Shown piece after piece: positions 62,722 through 64,000 of a stretch of DNA of 64,000 nt (position 1 is its first letter; each line of letters starts with the position of its first letter). The notes beneath the pieces are model-generated. The model saw only the letters and a list, made by a program, of their open reading frames with translations. It searched no databases and was not told the origin of the DNA. Position numbers and translations under genes: made by a program. The stretch is taken from the NCBI RefSeq assembly GCF_038806765.1, contig NZ_CP152389.1:620001-684000 (forward strand), in the 5' to 3' direction. The stretch comes from Mucilaginibacter sp. CSA2-8R. Lineage in GTDB: Bacteria; Bacteroidota; Bacteroidia; Sphingobacteriales; Sphingobacteriaceae.

Positions 62722-63534
62722 ATGGAAAGCTTTTCGCTAAAAGACAAGGTTATTATTGTAACCGGTGGTACCGGTGTTTTAGGAGACGCTTTTGTAAAAG
62801 GCATAGTTGATGCCGGTGGTATTGCTGGTATTTTGGGCCGCAACGAAAAGGTTGCCAACGAGCGTGCCGACGCCGTTAATGCTGCGGGCGGTAAAGCCAT
62901 TGCTTTGGTAGCAGACGTACTTAACGAAGCACATTTAAAAGCAGCCCGCGATAAAATGATGGATGCTTTTGGCCGTATTGACGGACTGGTGAACGGTGCC
63001 GGCGGCAACATGCCCGGTGGGGTAATACAGCCCGATCAGGATTTGTTTACCATGAACATGGATGGCATGCGTCAGGTAATGGAGCTTAATCTTTGGGGCA
63101 CTTTATTACCAACGCAAGTCTTTGGTAAGGTAATGGCTGATGGCGGCAAGGGTAGCATAATAAACATTTCGTCGATGGCAGCGCAGCAAGCCGTCACAAA
63201 GGTATTAGGCTATAGTATGGCTAAAGCGGCTATTGACAACTATACCAAATGGTTTGCTTTAGAGGCTGCCAACAGATACGGCGACCGCATTCGTATGAAT
63301 GCCATTGCACCTGGCTTTTTTTTAACCGAGCAAAATCGTACCCTACTTACCCAGCCTGACGGCAGCTATACCGAGCGAGGCAACCTGGTTATGGCCAATA
63401 CTCCTTTTAAAAGGTTTGGTAAACCTGAAGAATTGGTAGGCGCCTTAGTTTGGTTGTTAAGTGATGCCTCTGCTTTTGTAAGCGGAACTGTAGTTTATGT
63501 TGACGGCGGTTTTTCCGTTTTTAGCGGAGTATAA
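62722..63534 (+). CDS. SDR family oxidoreductase (D-mannonate oxidoreductase-like)
   Basis: The 270-residue protein has the classical SDR Rossmann motif TGGTGVLG, NAG-like NGAGG, catalytic Ser in NISSMAAQ, Tyr-Lys in GYSMAKAAID and terminal YVDGGFSVF. It closely resembles the SDR proteins annotated as D-mannonate (fructuronate) oxidoreductase in Bacteroidota, which serve glucuronate/galacturonate use; that match is from memory. It likely belongs with the pectin genes in function rather than with the ergothioneine genes. Candidate LacI-type operators precede it and a strong terminator follows. Confidence 0.8.
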   Translation: MESFSLKDKVIIVTGGTGVLGDAFVKGIVDAGGIAGILGRNEKVANERADAVNAAGGKAIALVADVLNEAHLKAARDKMMDAFGRIDGLVNGAGGNMPGGVIQPDQDLFTMNMDGMRQVMELNLWGTLLPTQVFGKVMADGGKGSIINISSMAAQQAVTKVLGYSMAKAAIDNYTKWFALEAANRYGDRIRMNAIAPGFFLTEQNRTLLTQPDGSYTERGNLVMANTPFKRFGKPEELVGALVWLLSDASAFVSGTVVYVDGGFSVFSGV

Positions 63535-63548
63535 TCACCCCTTTATTA

Positions 63549-63597
63549 AAAATAAAACGGGGCCATTGGTATTGTACTAATGGCCCCGTTTTATTTT
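63549..63597. terminator. Bidirectional terminator after the SDR gene
   Basis: Perfect 19-nt arms (63549-63567 and 63579-63597) enclose an 11-nt loop, with A and T runs inside the arms. The genes on both sides converge here. Confidence 0.9.
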
Positions 63598-64000
63598 ATA
63601 ATAAGTTATGATCAAACATCAGGAGATAAATCCAGGTAATGATAAAAACTAACGGAATCATTACCGGCGATATCCGCTGAAAGGTTCGGTCCCACTTATT
63701 ACCGTTTAGCATAGGATAATGGTACTCGCTCGAGCTTCCATCGGTATGTCCTTTGTAATTCATACGTAGTTTACGCATGTAAAATATGCCCGCCAATACA
63801 TCTATAAAAGTAAAAATAGAAACAATTAAAGCCGCTATCGGAAAAATAACGGCCAGCATTTCTTGTTTCTTGAAAAGTTGGGGGGTGGGGGCTTTTGCCG
63901 TTACCAGCATGGCGTAAACGTTAAAAAAAAACGACTGCCCAATGGATAGCCATATAACACGTTGGTTTACGCCATTATCGTGGTGCTCAATCTGAGCCCG
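63596..64000 (-). CDS. Hypothetical membrane protein, 5'-truncated by window edge
   Basis: The frame is open to base 64000 on the - strand. It continues upstream of the ATG at 63908-63910 with RAQIEHHDNGVNQRVIWLSI and GQSFFFNVYA, so the true start lies just outside the window. The visible 135 residues include three hydrophobic segments: WLSIGQSFFFNVYA, IFPIAALIVSIFTFIDVLAGIFYM and VMIPLVFIITWIYLLMF. No known family is recognised. Confidence 0.7.
   Translation of the reverse strand, partial: RAQIEHHDNGVNQRVIWLSIGQSFFFNVYAMLVTAKAPTPQLFKKQEMLAVIFPIAALIVSIFTFIDVLAGIFYMRKLRMNYKGHTDGSSSEYHYPMLNGNKWDRTFQRISPVMIPLVFIITWIYLLMFDHNLL

Noticed and set aside
1..64000. CRISPR arrays, insertion sequences, prophage, rRNA or an origin of replication
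   Set aside because: No spaced direct repeats, transposase or integrase, rRNA motifs or DnaA-box cluster were seen.

Overview
The window is a stretch of chromosome from a member of the Bacteroidota, most likely the Sphingobacteriaceae and plausibly Mucilaginibacter or a close relative. This is inferred from several signs. Promoters have the Bacteroidota -7 element TAnnTTTG. The gliding/type IX secretion translocon gene sprA lies directly after ruvA and maeB. Bacillithiol synthesis (bshA), Bacteroidota-type succinate dehydrogenase, many lipoproteins with a TSCKK-like lipobox, and very weak Shine-Dalgarno signals also fit. Almost all of it is ordinary, densely packed core and accessory chromosome. 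I see no phage, insertion sequence, CRISPR array or rRNA.

Layout. 1-14.4 kb (+ strand): the 3' end of an EnvC-like cell-division factor, two TatA paralogues, gatA, a MltD-like lytic transglycosylase, maeB, ruvA and the 7-kb sprA. 14.4-35.8 kb (mostly - strand): a transglutaminase / alpha-E / circularly permuted ATP-grasp cassette; sdhCAB; a TlpA-like lipoprotein (+); pdeM; a DUF892 ferritin-like protein; an amino-acid permease; an ABC exporter pair; a secreted NTF2-like protein; cysS; an EEP-family nuclease/phosphatase with two rhomboid proteases; and mutL. 35.9-43 kb (mainly +): an amidohydrolase overlapping an unusual serine hydrolase, a VOC protein, a zinc-ribbon protein, bshA, a small lipoprotein and rplS. 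43-55.7 kb: pectin-related genes (a PL22 oligogalacturonate lyase and a GH28 polygalacturonase) among a MarR-GNAT fusion, an AsmA-like protein, a PfkB sugar kinase, an AT-rich 2H phosphoesterase, a Dabb protein, exonuclease III and an MFS transporter. 55.7-64 kb: two tandem tRNA-Glu genes, then a run of + strand genes (DUF427, a disulfide-oxidoreductase flavoprotein, an ABC ATPase, a permease/binding-protein fusion, egtB and egtD), a uronate-type SDR, and the end of a membrane protein.

The most interesting region is 56.2-62.6 kb. The OpuC-like transporter there is a TMD-SBD fusion plus an ATPase. That is the architecture of the EgtUV ergothioneine importer, and the genes overlap directly with ergothioneine biosynthesis genes egtB and egtD. 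The substrate-binding domain of the fusion is circularly permuted compared with the usual OpuCC/ProX order. A thioredoxin-reductase-like flavoprotein lies just upstream. I read the locus as a candidate combined ergothioneine synthesis, uptake and perhaps redox-recycling unit. Its substrate and the role of the flavoprotein are inference.

Other points of interest are a transglutaminase-like enzyme ending in eight glutamines, a GH3-C/beta-lactamase fusion without the GH3 catalytic domain, a MutL with a degraded endonuclease motif, genes whose -7 box abuts the start codon (likely leaderless), and central-CG palindromes before the uronate SDR.
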